Shown here piece after piece: positions 1-8,390 of a stretch of 64,000 nt of DNA. Each line of letters opens with the position of its first letter. Within the stretch, counting starts at the first letter, position 1. The position numbers and the translations under genes are program-made. Source of the stretch: Candidatus Thiodiazotropha sp. 'RUGA' (GTDB taxonomy: Bacteria; Pseudomonadota; Gammaproteobacteria; Chromatiales; Chromatiaceae); contig JAEPDS010000006.1 in the NCBI GenBank assembly GCA_016842065.1, forward strand, positions 117,051 through 181,050, in the 5' to 3' direction. A model generated the notes under the pieces. That model made no database searches. It had not been told where the DNA came from and saw nothing but the letters and a program-made list of their open reading frames with translations.

Positions 1-1227
1 TTGATCCACTCCCTGGCTGTGACAGAAAAACGCGGTGCCTTCAAAAGCTGGACTGTACTGCTGGCGATCTCCGCCTTCTCGCTGAGTCTGCTCGGCACCT
101 TTCTGGTACGTTCCGGAGTGCTGACATCCGTGCACTCGTTTGCCTCTGATCCGGCCCGTGGTGTGTTTATCCTGATCTTCCTGTTGATTGTCATCGGTGG
201 CTCACTGCTGCTCTACACCTGGCGCGCCCCCTATATCTCAAGTGGCGGAAGATTTGATCTGATCTCCCGTGAGACCTTTCTGCTGGGTAACAATCTATTA
301 CTCTCGGTGTTTGCCGCTTTGGTACTTCTCGGCACCCTGGCGCCACTGATTTACGACGCTTTGGAGTTGGGCAAGATCTCAGTGGGTTTCCCCTGGTTCA
401 ACAAGATGTTTCTGTTGACCACCCCCTTCCTGGCTCTGTTGATGGGCATCGGCTCCCTATCCCGATGGAAACATGCGGAACCCTCACTGCTGATCAAGCA
501 GCTGAAGGTAGCTTTTGTCATCAGCGTAGCATTCGGTTTGGTCAGTCTGCTGCCGATGTTCTCCGGCGGTAACTGGCTGGTAGGTCTGGGTATGGGGCTG
601 GCTCTGTGGGTCGCCGCTTCGCACATCGTCAATCTCCGCGACCGCTTGAAGAACAAGAAGGGCTTCAATGGATTCTGGCAGGATTTCAAAACCGGTGGTC
701 GGAGTTATTACGGTATGATTGTGGCGCACATGGGTGTTGCCATGTTTATCGTCGGTGTCACCATGGTCTCCAATTTCGGTGAGGAGCATGATGTCCGCAT
801 GAGTCCTGGCGATGTCAGTGAAATTGCCGGCTACGAGTTCCGATTTGATGGTGTAAAGCGGGTTCCGGGCCCGAACTACAACGCCCATCGGGGAAGTTTC
901 CAGGTTTCCCACAACGGTGAAGCTTTCATTACTCTGGAGCCGGAAAAACGGACCTATTTCGTACAGACACGTCCGATGACGGAAGCCTCCATCGATTGGG
1001 GCTTCACCCGGGATCTCTATGTCTCATTGGGAGAGCCTCTGGGTGGTGGCGACTGGAGTCTGCGTCTCTACTACAAGCCCTATGTACGCTGGATCTGGCT
1101 GGGTGGTGTACTGATGAGTCTGGGCGGCATCCTGGCTGTCACAGATCGACGCTATCGAACCGCCAAAGTACGTTCGCCAGAGATGGTCAACAGCGCTGCA
1201 GCAGCTGCGCCAGCATCGGGGAGTTAA
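1..1227 (+). CDS. ccmF: Cytochrome c haem lyase subunit CcmF, C-terminal part (5' end outside window)
   Basis: Polytopic inner-membrane protein that attaches haem to apocytochromes c on the periplasmic side. The 408 residues visible are the C-terminal two thirds of a protein normally about 650 residues long. The family hallmark segment FLVRSGVLTSVHSF lies near residues 34-47, followed by several hydrophobic helices, a large periplasmic domain (about residues 255-360) and a final membrane helix ending in TDRRYR. The haem-binding WWD region should lie upstream of the window, so the TTG at base 1 is just the edge and not a start. It is followed at once by ccmG, ccmH and ccmI in the usual ccm order. 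Identity is firm. Confidence 0.95.
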   Translation: MIHSLAVTEKRGAFKSWTVLLAISAFSLSLLGTFLVRSGVLTSVHSFASDPARGVFILIFLLIVIGGSLLLYTWRAPYISSGGRFDLISRETFLLGNNLLLSVFAALVLLGTLAPLIYDALELGKISVGFPWFNKMFLLTTPFLALLMGIGSLSRWKHAEPSLLIKQLKVAFVISVAFGLVSLLPMFSGGNWLVGLGMGLALWVAASHIVNLRDRLKNKKGFNGFWQDFKTGGRSYYGMIVAHMGVAMFIVGVTMVSNFGEEHDVRMSPGDVSEIAGYEFRFDGVKRVPGPNYNAHRGSFQVSHNGEAFITLEPEKRTYFVQTRPMTEASIDWGFTRDLYVSLGEPLGGGDWSLRLYYKPYVRWIWLGGVLMSLGGILAVTDRRYRTAKVRSPEMVNSAAAAAPASGS

Positions 1228-1234
1228 TTCTGTC

Positions 1235-1777
1235 ATGAACCGCTATTTGCGTTATTCCGTGCCGTTGATCGTCTTCGGGATAATTGCCGTTTTCCTTTAT
1301 AAAGGGCTGGGCATGAACCCCAGGGAGATCCCCTCCCCGCTGATCGGCAAATCGATACCTGAATTCTCCCTGCCCTCGGTGGAAAGTGCCCAAACCATGA
1401 TCAATGATCAGAACCTCAAGGGTAAGATCTACCTGTTGAACGTCTGGGCAACCTGGTGTGTCTCCTGTCGCGCTGAGCACGACACCCTGGTGCACCTTGC
1501 CCGTTCAGGGAAAGTCGAGATCGTGGGACTCAACTGGAAGGATGAGCGGGTCAAGGCTCAGGCCTGGCTGCAGCAGCTGGGCGACCCCTATACGGTCAAC
1601 ATATTCGATAAAAAGGGACGCACAGCCATCGATCTCGGGGTCTATGGCGCCCCGGAGACCTTTTTGGTCGATGGCGATGGCATCATCCATTACAAACACG
1701 CAGGCCCCCTCACTCTGGGCGTGTTCAACGAAACCCTGCTTCCCATGATCAATGATTTGAAAGCCAAAGGATCATAA
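1235..1777 (+). CDS. ccmG: Thiol:disulfide interchange protein CcmG/DsbE
   Basis: Membrane-anchored periplasmic thioredoxin-like reductant that keeps apocytochrome CxxCH cysteines and CcmH reduced before haem attachment. One N-terminal membrane anchor (about residues 8-24) precedes a thioredoxin fold with the active site WCVSC (Cys75 and Cys78). The cis-proline loop GAPETFLVDGDG follows near residue 140. The length of 180 residues is typical for the family. The ATG start is preceded by GGGGAG at 1218-1223, inside the end of ccmF, so the two genes are tightly linked. The CVSC active site differs from the more usual CPTC or CVPC but keeps both cysteines. Confidence 0.95.
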   Translation: MNRYLRYSVPLIVFGIIAVFLYKGLGMNPREIPSPLIGKSIPEFSLPSVESAQTMINDQNLKGKIYLLNVWATWCVSCRAEHDTLVHLARSGKVEIVGLNWKDERVKAQAWLQQLGDPYTVNIFDKKGRTAIDLGVYGAPETFLVDGDGIIHYKHAGPLTLGVFNETLLPMINDLKAKGS

Positions 1778-1778
1778 C

Positions 1779-2258
1779 GTGCGCCTATTTCTGTTGAGTT
1801 TTATCTACCTACTCGGTCTGACTGCCCTGCAAGCCGCAACCCTCGCGGAATACACCTTCGAGGATCCGGCTCAGGATGAGGACTTTCGCGAAATCATTGA
1901 AGAGATGCGCTGCCTGGTCTGTCAAAACGAATCACTGGCAGGATCCAATGCGGAACTGGCGATTGACCTGAGAAACGAAATCTATGACATGATGAAGGGT
2001 GGTCAGAGTAAAGGGGAGATCATCGATTTCATGGTTGCCCGTTATGGTGACTTCGTGCTCTACAGTCCACCTGTCAAGCCAAGCACCTACCCCATCTGGT
2101 TTGGCCCGTTAATCGTTTTTCTGATCGGCGGTGTGGTTCTGTTTCGTATTATCAAACGCAAAAATCAGAGCCGCGAAACAGAACTGAGTGAGGCAGAACA
2201 ACAAAAACTTGAAAAGCTTCTGAATCAGTCGAACGAACAAAGAGACACGAATCAATGA
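1779..2258 (+). CDS. ccmH: Cytochrome c maturation protein CcmH
   Basis: Periplasmic thiol-reductase component of the haem lyase complex, which presents reduced apocytochrome to CcmF. An N-terminal signal peptide (residues 1-20) is followed by the conserved motif RCLVCQNESLAGS with redox Cys45 and Cys48, and a C-terminal membrane helix (YPIWFGPLIVFLIGG) ending in a basic and acidic tail. At 159 residues it is the short CcmH form, with CcmI as a separate gene. It starts at a GTG only two bases after the ccmG stop and overlaps ccmI by four bases, which implies translational coupling. Confidence 0.95.
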   Translation: MRLFLLSFIYLLGLTALQAATLAEYTFEDPAQDEDFREIIEEMRCLVCQNESLAGSNAELAIDLRNEIYDMMKGGQSKGEIIDFMVARYGDFVLYSPPVKPSTYPIWFGPLIVFLIGGVVLFRIIKRKNQSRETELSEAEQQKLEKLLNQSNEQRDTNQ

Positions 2259-3556
2259 CCCTATTCTGGATGATTATTGCCGGACTGACTGTCCTGGCAA
2301 TGGCTTTTGTCGGCCTGCCGCTATTAAGAAAAGAGGTAACCGATAAAATCACCTCTGACGAACTCAATCTGGCTGTCTTCAAACAGCAGCTTGAGGAGTT
2401 GGACAGCGATCTTGATGCGGGCAATCTGGACCAGAACCGCTATGACGCGGCTCGCAAGGACCTGGAAAAATCCCTGTTGACCGATGTCTCCACATCAAAT
2501 TCAGATTCCACCATTGCGGAGAGCCGTTCTGGACGCATCATGGCGGGAACCGCACTGTTGATTCCACTGGCTGCCTGGCTGATCTACGACTTTCTGGGAT
2601 CCCCTGAGATCATCAACCATCTGGCTCAACAGCCAGCAGCTGGCACACCCCAGCAGACTGCTCATGCACCCTCCGGCAGCATGGAAAACCTTCCGCCAAT
2701 GGATGAGCTGGTCCGAAGGCTGGCGGAAAAAATGCAAGAGAACCCGGACAATCAGGATGGCTGGGTCATGCTGGGCCGCAGTTATATGGCCCTCAATGAT
2801 CACTCGGCGGCAATCAACGCCTACCAGCGTGCGATGGAGATGAATGACCAGCGCGTGGATCTTCTGCTGGCCTATGCGGAAGCCATTGCCGCGACAACCG
2901 GTAATGATTTTACCGGACGTGCTGCACCAATGATCGAAAAAGCCTACCAACTGGAACCGGAAAATCCGAACGTACTCTGGTTGGCGGGTATCCTGGCTTA
3001 TCAATCCACCGATTATCAATCGGCGATCCTGCGTTGGGATACGCTGCGTACCAGCCTTACACCACAGAGTGCCGAACTTGAATCGGTGAACAGTGCAATC
3101 GACGATGCGCGCAAACAGCTGGGTATGGAGCCGGAAGAGGCAGAGCTGCCGAGTATCGTGAAGAAACAGCAACCCAAAGCCGAACCCCAACCAGCTGCTG
3201 CAGCAGCCAACGAAGCCATAAAGGTCGCCGTATCCCTGTCGCCTGAACTGCAGGCCAAGACCAACCCAAGTGACCTGGTGTTCATCTATGCCAAAGCGGT
3301 CAGCGGTCCACCCATGCCACTCGCCGCCGTCAGAAAAAAGGTCAGTGACCTGCCGATTTCAATCAGCCTGGATGACAGCATGGCGATGATGCCACAGATG
3401 AAGCTCTCCGGTTTCAATGAAGTAGTGGTCGGTGCCAGGATCTCCATGTCTGGCAGCCCTACCGCTCAGGCTGGAGACCTTGAAGGCGAGATTCAGCCAG
3501 TCGCCCCCGGATCTGCCGAGACAGTTCAGGTCGTGATCAATTCGGTGCACCCCTGA
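2255..3556 (+). CDS. ccmI: Cytochrome c biogenesis protein CcmI (CycH), TPR chaperone
   Basis: Apocytochrome c chaperone of the haem lyase complex. The N-terminal helix (residues 1-22) and a second helix near residue 95 (TALLIPLAAWLIYDFLG) frame a cytoplasmic leucine-zipper-like loop. Residues about 150-300 form a periplasmic TPR domain with repeats such as DGWVMLGRSYMALNDHSAAI. The last 120 residues form the CcmI-type beta domain (VSLSPELQ, VFIYAKA). The ATG overlaps the ccmH stop in an ATGA junction. It is the last gene of the ccm cluster in this window, with a 283-bp gap following it. Confidence 0.93.
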   Translation: MTLFWMIIAGLTVLAMAFVGLPLLRKEVTDKITSDELNLAVFKQQLEELDSDLDAGNLDQNRYDAARKDLEKSLLTDVSTSNSDSTIAESRSGRIMAGTALLIPLAAWLIYDFLGSPEIINHLAQQPAAGTPQQTAHAPSGSMENLPPMDELVRRLAEKMQENPDNQDGWVMLGRSYMALNDHSAAINAYQRAMEMNDQRVDLLLAYAEAIAATTGNDFTGRAAPMIEKAYQLEPENPNVLWLAGILAYQSTDYQSAILRWDTLRTSLTPQSAELESVNSAIDDARKQLGMEPEEAELPSIVKKQQPKAEPQPAAAAANEAIKVAVSLSPELQAKTNPSDLVFIYAKAVSGPPMPLAAVRKKVSDLPISISLDDSMAMMPQMKLSGFNEVVVGARISMSGSPTAQAGDLEGEIQPVAPGSAETVQVVINSVHP

Positions 3557-3839
3557 TTCCCCAGTGGCAAAGGCTGCGGCAACTCGAGCCTTTGCCGAAA
3601 CAGGGCCCAATCTGCCCTATCCCACACCCGCCACAGAGCCTAAATGGCATACAGGACAGCATCAAGCTGGCCATTGTCATGATTTTTTGAAAAATCAGGC
3701 TGTTTTATGCCAATCTACTGCCTGAGCTCAACAACTTCAGATAGTTGATTGATATACTGGCAACAAACGTAATCAATAACACTTAGCCGACGCCTCTGAT
3801 GGCTATAAAACCCGGCATGTTCTGCTGATAGGAGTCACG

Positions 3840-5876
3840 ATGGCCAATTACTCTACCCATGATATCCACAATATCGCTCTGGTCGGACATGCCGGCTCAG
3901 GAAAAACGAGTTTGATCGAGAGCCTGCTGCACCGATCGGGCATGATCAAGACGAAAGGGACAATTGAACGGGGCGACACCGTCTGTGACAGCGACGACCT
4001 GGAAAAAGAGCTGCAACACTCCCTGGATATCGCCATCACCCACCTAAGCCATGAGAACAAACAGGTCAATATCATCGACACCCCCGGATACGCGGATTTT
4101 CTCGGTCGCGGTATCAGCATCCTGCCAGCCGTGGAATCGGCGATGGTCGTCGTCAATGCGTCGACCGGTATCGAACCGGTTACCATCCGTATGATGGATG
4201 CTGCAAAGCGACGCAACCTGTGCCGGTTTATCATCATCAATAAGATCGATTCAGAGGAAGTCGACCATGAGGCACTGCTGGAGAGCCTGAAGGAGACCTT
4301 CGGTAAAGAGTGTCTGCCGATCAATCTGCCTGCAGAAAATGGAAAAAAGGTCATCGACTGCTACTTCCAACCAGGTGGCGATGCCACTGATATCTCTTCG
4401 GTCAGTCAGGCCCATGACAATCTGGTGGATCAGGTAGTGGAAGTCGATGAGGAGTTGATGGAGCTCTACCTGGAACAGGGACAGGCGATTGAACCTGAAC
4501 AGCTACACGACCCATTTGAGAAGGCGTTGCGTGAAGGCCATCTGATCCCGGTCTGTTTTACTTCGGCAGAGAATGGTGCTGGCATCGATGAGCTGCTGAA
4601 TCTGTTCGCCAAACTGATGCCAGATCCAACAGAAGGCAACCCTCCCCCATTCATGAAGGGTGAAGGGGCTGACATGCAGCCTGTCGAAGTCACACCTGAT
4701 GAGAGCAAACATGTCATCGGCCATGTCTTCAAAGTAATCAATGATCCCTACCGTGGCAAACTGGGCATCTTCCGCATCCACCAGGGCAAGCTCGAAGTCA
4801 ATTCCCAGCTGTATATCGGTGATGCCAGAAAACCATTCAAGGTCAATCACCTCTACCGTTTGCAGGGTAAAGAGCAGGAGGAGATGAAACAGGGTGTACC
4901 CGGCGACATCTGCGCCGTGGCCCGCATTGACGATATTCATTTCGATGCCGTGATACATGACTCCCACGATGAAGATCACCACCATCTGCGCTCGATTGAG
5001 TGCCCATTACCGCTGTTTGGTCTGGCGATCAACACCACCAAACGTGGCGATGAGCAAAAATTAAGTGATGCTCTGCATAAACTGGAAGATGAAGATCCCT
5101 GTTTCCATGTTGAGCACAATGTCAGCCTCAATGAGACGGTGATGCGCGGTCTGGGCGAGCTGCATCTCGATGTACTGCTGCAGCAGATCAAGAAGAAATA
5201 CAGTGTGGAAGTGGAGACCCATCCACCCAGCATCGCCTACCGGGAGACCATAACGCGCAAAGCAGAGGGTCACTATCGGCACAAGAAACAGACCGGTGGC
5301 GCAGGCCAGTTCGGTGAAGTATTTCTGCGTATCGAGCCACTGGAGCGAGGCTCGGGCTTTGAGTATGTCAACGCAGTGGTTGGCGGAGCAATTCCCGGGC
5401 AGTTTATTCCAGCGGTTGAGAAAGGGGTCAGAAGCGCCATGGAAGAGGGAGCGATCAGCGGCTTCACCATGCAGGATATAAGAGTTACGGTTTACGATGG
5501 CAAATTTCACTCTGTCGACTCCAAGGAGATCGCCTTTGTAACCGCAGGCAAAAAGGCCTTTCTGGAGGCCATTGATAACGCCGGGCCGGTTATCCTCGAA
5601 CCGATTGTCAATATCTCGATAACCACCTCGGACAGCTTCATGGGCGACCTGACGGGTGATCTGGCTGGACGCAGGGGGCAGATCAGCGGCACAGAGACCG
5701 GACGCAATAACACGCTGATCATCAAGGGTCAGGCACCGCTGGCGGAACTTGAAGGCTACTCCACTCAGCTGAAAGCGATGACGGGTGGTGAAGGCAGCTA
5801 CACCATCGAGTTCAGCCACTACGAGGCGGTTCCACCGAACATTCAAAAACAGATGCGTAGCGCAAAACAGGCCTGA
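3840..5876 (+). CDS. Elongation factor G-like translational GTPase (EF-G-2 type)
   Basis: Five-domain EF-G relative, 678 residues. It shows G1 GHAGSGKT (residues 16-23), G3 DTPG (80-83) and G4 NKID (134-137), and its C terminus (GGEGSYTIEFSHYEAVPP) matches the EF-G-2 subfamily typified by the Thermus EF-G-2 homologue and mycobacterial FusA2. The switch I region lacks the RGITI motif of true EF-G and reads LDIAI instead. Known members bind ribosomes but have poorly defined roles, often linked to stress or slow growth. It stands alone behind a 283-bp gap, with GGAG at 3831-3834 before the ATG. It is not the housekeeping fusA of the str operon. Confidence 0.9.
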   Translation: MANYSTHDIHNIALVGHAGSGKTSLIESLLHRSGMIKTKGTIERGDTVCDSDDLEKELQHSLDIAITHLSHENKQVNIIDTPGYADFLGRGISILPAVESAMVVVNASTGIEPVTIRMMDAAKRRNLCRFIIINKIDSEEVDHEALLESLKETFGKECLPINLPAENGKKVIDCYFQPGGDATDISSVSQAHDNLVDQVVEVDEELMELYLEQGQAIEPEQLHDPFEKALREGHLIPVCFTSAENGAGIDELLNLFAKLMPDPTEGNPPPFMKGEGADMQPVEVTPDESKHVIGHVFKVINDPYRGKLGIFRIHQGKLEVNSQLYIGDARKPFKVNHLYRLQGKEQEEMKQGVPGDICAVARIDDIHFDAVIHDSHDEDHHHLRSIECPLPLFGLAINTTKRGDEQKLSDALHKLEDEDPCFHVEHNVSLNETVMRGLGELHLDVLLQQIKKKYSVEVETHPPSIAYRETITRKAEGHYRHKKQTGGAGQFGEVFLRIEPLERGSGFEYVNAVVGGAIPGQFIPAVEKGVRSAMEEGAISGFTMQDIRVTVYDGKFHSVDSKEIAFVTAGKKAFLEAIDNAGPVILEPIVNISITTSDSFMGDLTGDLAGRRGQISGTETGRNNTLIIKGQAPLAELEGYSTQLKAMTGGEGSYTIEFSHYEAVPPNIQKQMRSAKQA

Positions 5877-5905
5877 GCCTCTTTTACAGCAAAACGTAAA
5901 ACGGG

Positions 5906-5944
5906 AAGCCGATGATATGTTCCTACCCGGGCATTCATCGGCTT
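5906..5944 (+). terminator. Hairpin after the EF-G-like gene
   Basis: A perfect 10-bp inverted repeat AAGCCGATGA / TCATCGGCTT lies 30 bases after the stop codon, with a 19-base loop, followed by ACTTATTTC. The run of T is weak, so it is a likely but not textbook intrinsic terminator. Confidence 0.45.
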
Positions 5945-6509
5945 ACTTATTTCAGTCACCCGGTAACCTTTCCTGCGCTGCGATGAGCAAGATCGACATC
6001 ACCTAACCACACTGCAAAATTATTGTTAGCTATTGAAGCCAACCATCCTCAATTACTCACATCAGCAGCCTGTCAGCTCTTCTTTGAAGTCAAATCAACG
6101 CACAATTATAGATTAGGATCCAAGGAACCTTTTGTTATTTGTTTTGCCATATCATTGGCAACAACAGTAGTCGATCGGGCAAAAAAGCGGCTCATCTTAA
6201 GCGGTAGAATCGATTCCACTAAAGAGAGACAAACACAGTAACGAATATAATTATATAAACAAAAATTACAGCTACCTATTTTTAGGTATAGGGAGTATTT
6301 CTTGATAGGTAATAACAGCTATTTCGTTCTAGGCAAAACCACTTTCAACCTTAAAAAAAGATTAAAATAATTATTCACTGTCCAGTGTAAATGAACAATA
6401 TTTTTACCTGTAAGATCCGTAAAAATAGTCGCCATTCGCCTATCTTTCACAGCATTTAGACCAACTTTTAAAATTATAAAAAAACCTTACTTGGTTCAGC
6501 CCGATGACT
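5945..6509. other. AT-rich upstream regulatory region without convincing genes
   Basis: About 560 bases of unusually AT-rich sequence between the hairpin and the FNR-type box. Short open frames here (for example 6023-6241 on the plus strand) have no ribosome-binding site and no recognisable protein features. The region holds a palindrome TACCTA-TTTT-TAGGTA at 6273-6288 and is best read as the extended control region of the octaheme cytochrome gene. Confidence 0.5.
6273..6311 (+). promoter_or_regulatory. Cluster of NarL/NarP-like heptamers (putative)
   Basis: TACCTAT at 6273-6279 matches the TACYYMT heptamer. TTAGGTA at 6282-6288 matches its inverse in six of seven positions, giving a 7-2-7 arrangement like that bound by NarP and NarL. 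A third, perfect inverse heptamer ATAGGTA lies at 6305-6311. Binding is inferred only from this consensus, and the cluster is some 240 bp upstream of the FNR-type box. Confidence 0.35.
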
Positions 6510-6510
6510 T

Positions 6511-6524
6511 TTGATTTAAATCAA
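6511..6524 (+). promoter_or_regulatory. FNR/Anr box
   Basis: TTGATTTAAATCAA is a perfect TTGAT-N4-ATCAA match to the FNR/Anr consensus. Its centre (6517.5) lies about 41-45 bp upstream of the transcription start expected from the -10 element at 6550-6555. This is the class II activator position. It indicates oxygen-limited expression of the octaheme cytochrome gene downstream. Confidence 0.8.
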
Positions 6525-6549
6525 GGCATCCCCCTATACGAACCGTTTT

Positions 6550-6555
6550 TATAGT
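6550..6555 (+). promoter_or_regulatory. Probable -10 element of the FNR-dependent promoter
   Basis: TATAGT lies 25 bp downstream of the FNR-type box, which replaces a -35 element. The start would fall near 6560, leaving a leader of about 250 bases before the cytochrome gene. Confidence 0.55.
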
Positions 6556-6653
6556 CTACAGTAAGCAATAAAAAGAAAAGGGTTTTACTGGCCTCAATGT
6601 AGTGAAACCATGCAGTCCCCATACAATAAAAAATTTGGGGTTGGGAGGAAGTC

Positions 6654-6752
6654 ATGTCCATCCTTGTCTTCATTAAGGCTTACCATTCTTTTTTAAAAAT
6701 GAGGGGTTCCATATTCGATCACCTGTCGTCTTTAATGCCATTGGATTATTGA
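6654..6752 (+). CDS. Possible 32-residue leader peptide in the octaheme cytochrome 5' UTR
   Basis: This short frame starts with ATG three bases after a very strong ribosome-binding sequence GGGAGGAAG (6643-6651) and ends with TGA 57 bases before the cytochrome start. The peptide begins MSILVFIKAYHSF and has no recognisable domain. It lies wholly inside the predicted leader transcript. It could be a regulatory leader peptide, a small protein or a chance frame; the unusually good ribosome-binding site is the only positive evidence, and the spacing to the ATG is shorter than usual. Confidence 0.3.
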   Translation: MSILVFIKAYHSFLKMRGSIFDHLSSLMPLDY

Positions 6753-6809
6753 CGCGGCCGTCTATTGGAGCGCTTAAACTGTTCGTTCAACCCATCACAG
6801 GAGGGAGCT

Positions 6810-8303
6810 ATGAAACGCTTCGGTAATGGTCGGTTCACCGCGATACTGGGGAGTGTTGCTGCGGGACTAGCTCTGATGTTGCAAGTCACTACAGCAGATG
6901 CCGCGAGACCGTCTGGTGAAATTGGTAAGGATTGGGGCAACCCAAAAGGTCATGAGTGTGTGGAGTGTCACTGGCAGGAAGATCCAGGACTAACCATGGA
7001 GTGGAACAACAGTCAACACGGTCAAAGTGGTGTCAACTGCCTTGACTGTCATGCAGCCAAAGCTGACGATGTTGACGGCTTTGAACATGAAGGTCAGCGA
7101 ATTTCAATTATTGTAACCCCTAAAGACTGCTCGAAATGCCACTCGGTAGAATTCGAAGAGATGGATGGCTCCCATCACTCAAAAGGCGGTCAAATCCTCG
7201 CATCCCTCGATAACCTCCTTGGTGAAGTAGTCGGCGGCCCTGCAGCAGTCAATGCAGGTTGCCGCCAGTGCCACGGCTCCAAGATCGAAATCGGTGAAGA
7301 TGGCAGACCTCTGCCGACCACATGGCCCAACACCGGTATCGGCCGAATCAACCCTGATGGTTCCGCCGGTTCCTGTACTGCCTGTCACGGTCGTCACCGT
7401 TTCTCCAAAGCCCAGGCCCGTACACCGGATACCTGCGGTAAGTGTCACGTCGGTCCCGACCATCCTCAGATTGAGGTCTACAACGAGTCCAAGCACGGCA
7501 TCATCTATCGCGCGAAAGTCGATGAGATGAACATGGAGTCGGATAAGTGGGTCGCGGGTGTTGACTATTCAGCCGCACCGACCTGTGCCACCTGTCATAT
7601 GAGTGCCGGCGGTAAAGAGGGCAAGACTCATAACGTAGGTGATCGTATCTCCTGGACCCTGCGTCCACCAATCTCTCAGAAGATCAACCTGATTCGTCTG
7701 GAGAACGGCAATGAGTTCGACGTCAAAGAGGGTAAGAAAATCCCCAAGGTCGGTGACAAGGCCAAGGGTTCTACCGTAATCGAAGTCGTGACCTGGCAGG
7801 AACGTCGTAAGAAGATGCAGGAAGTCTGTAAAGCCTGTCACAGCGACAGTGTTATCAATGGTCACTACAACCAGTTCGATAACGTGGTCGAGCTCTACAA
7901 TGAGAAGTTCGCCAAGCCGATCGCTGCTGTCATGGGTGAGCTGAAGAAGAACGGCTATATCACCAAAGCCCCGTTTGACGACAAGATCGAATGGACCTGG
8001 TGGGAAATCTGGCATCATGAAGGCCGCCGCGCTCGTCACGGTGCGTCCATGAGTGGTCCCGACTACACCTGGTGGCACGGTATCTATGATGTAGCCAAGC
8101 ATACCTACATGAAATGGATACCCGAGTTGAAAGAAGTGTCCATGAAGAAGGACGGCAACACCAAGTTTGCCGAGGCAATGCTCGACAAGTACTTCAAACC
8201 CATCGATGGTCATACCTGGTACTTTGAAGGTATGAGCAAGGAGTCAATCGACAAGGTACGTAAGGGTTTTGAAGAGCGCTACGGTAAAGGCGCACTGAAG
8301 TAA
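6810..8303 (+). CDS. Octaheme cytochrome c, hydroxylamine oxidoreductase (HAO) family
   Basis: Periplasmic octaheme cytochrome of 497 residues. The ATG at 6810 is chosen over the upstream TTG because GGAGGG (6800-6805) precedes it and a signal peptide (residues 1-32, ending ADA) begins there. Eight CxxCH sites are present, with first cysteines at 50, 77, 107, 151, 189, 209, 259 and 340. The stretch WPNTGIGRINPDG (172-184) and the C-terminal EGRRARHGASMSGPDYTWWHG are typical of the HAO family. Members oxidise hydroxylamine or reduce nitrite/hydroxylamine depending on an active-site tyrosine cross-link. Tyrosines are present at 419 and 426, but which one aligns with the cross-link residue cannot be settled here. 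No NapC/NrfH-type partner is adjacent. The FNR-type box upstream favours an anaerobic, possibly reductive role. Confidence 0.9.
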   Translation: MKRFGNGRFTAILGSVAAGLALMLQVTTADAARPSGEIGKDWGNPKGHECVECHWQEDPGLTMEWNNSQHGQSGVNCLDCHAAKADDVDGFEHEGQRISIIVTPKDCSKCHSVEFEEMDGSHHSKGGQILASLDNLLGEVVGGPAAVNAGCRQCHGSKIEIGEDGRPLPTTWPNTGIGRINPDGSAGSCTACHGRHRFSKAQARTPDTCGKCHVGPDHPQIEVYNESKHGIIYRAKVDEMNMESDKWVAGVDYSAAPTCATCHMSAGGKEGKTHNVGDRISWTLRPPISQKINLIRLENGNEFDVKEGKKIPKVGDKAKGSTVIEVVTWQERRKKMQEVCKACHSDSVINGHYNQFDNVVELYNEKFAKPIAAVMGELKKNGYITKAPFDDKIEWTWWEIWHHEGRRARHGASMSGPDYTWWHGIYDVAKHTYMKWIPELKEVSMKKDGNTKFAEAMLDKYFKPIDGHTWYFEGMSKESIDKVRKGFEERYGKGALK

Positions 8304-8312
8304 CCCCCCTCC

Positions 8313-8350
8313 CCCCCTTCAGGTGCTCCTGAAGGGGGTTTTTCTTTTCT
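8313..8350 (+). terminator. Strong intrinsic terminator after the octaheme cytochrome gene
   Basis: Perfect 11-bp stem CCCCCTTCAGG (8313-8323) / CCTGAAGGGGG (8328-8338) with a 4-base loop, followed by TTTTTCTTTT. It begins ten bases after the stop codon. The next gene starts only about 40 bases later. Confidence 0.9.
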
Positions 8351-8390
8351 CACAATCTTCCGCTACCGTATTTTTCCAATGAGGTATTCA

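Noticed and set aside
6023..6241. 72-residue open frame in the region before the octaheme cytochrome
   Set aside because: No ribosome-binding site, low-complexity AT-rich context, no recognisable protein features.
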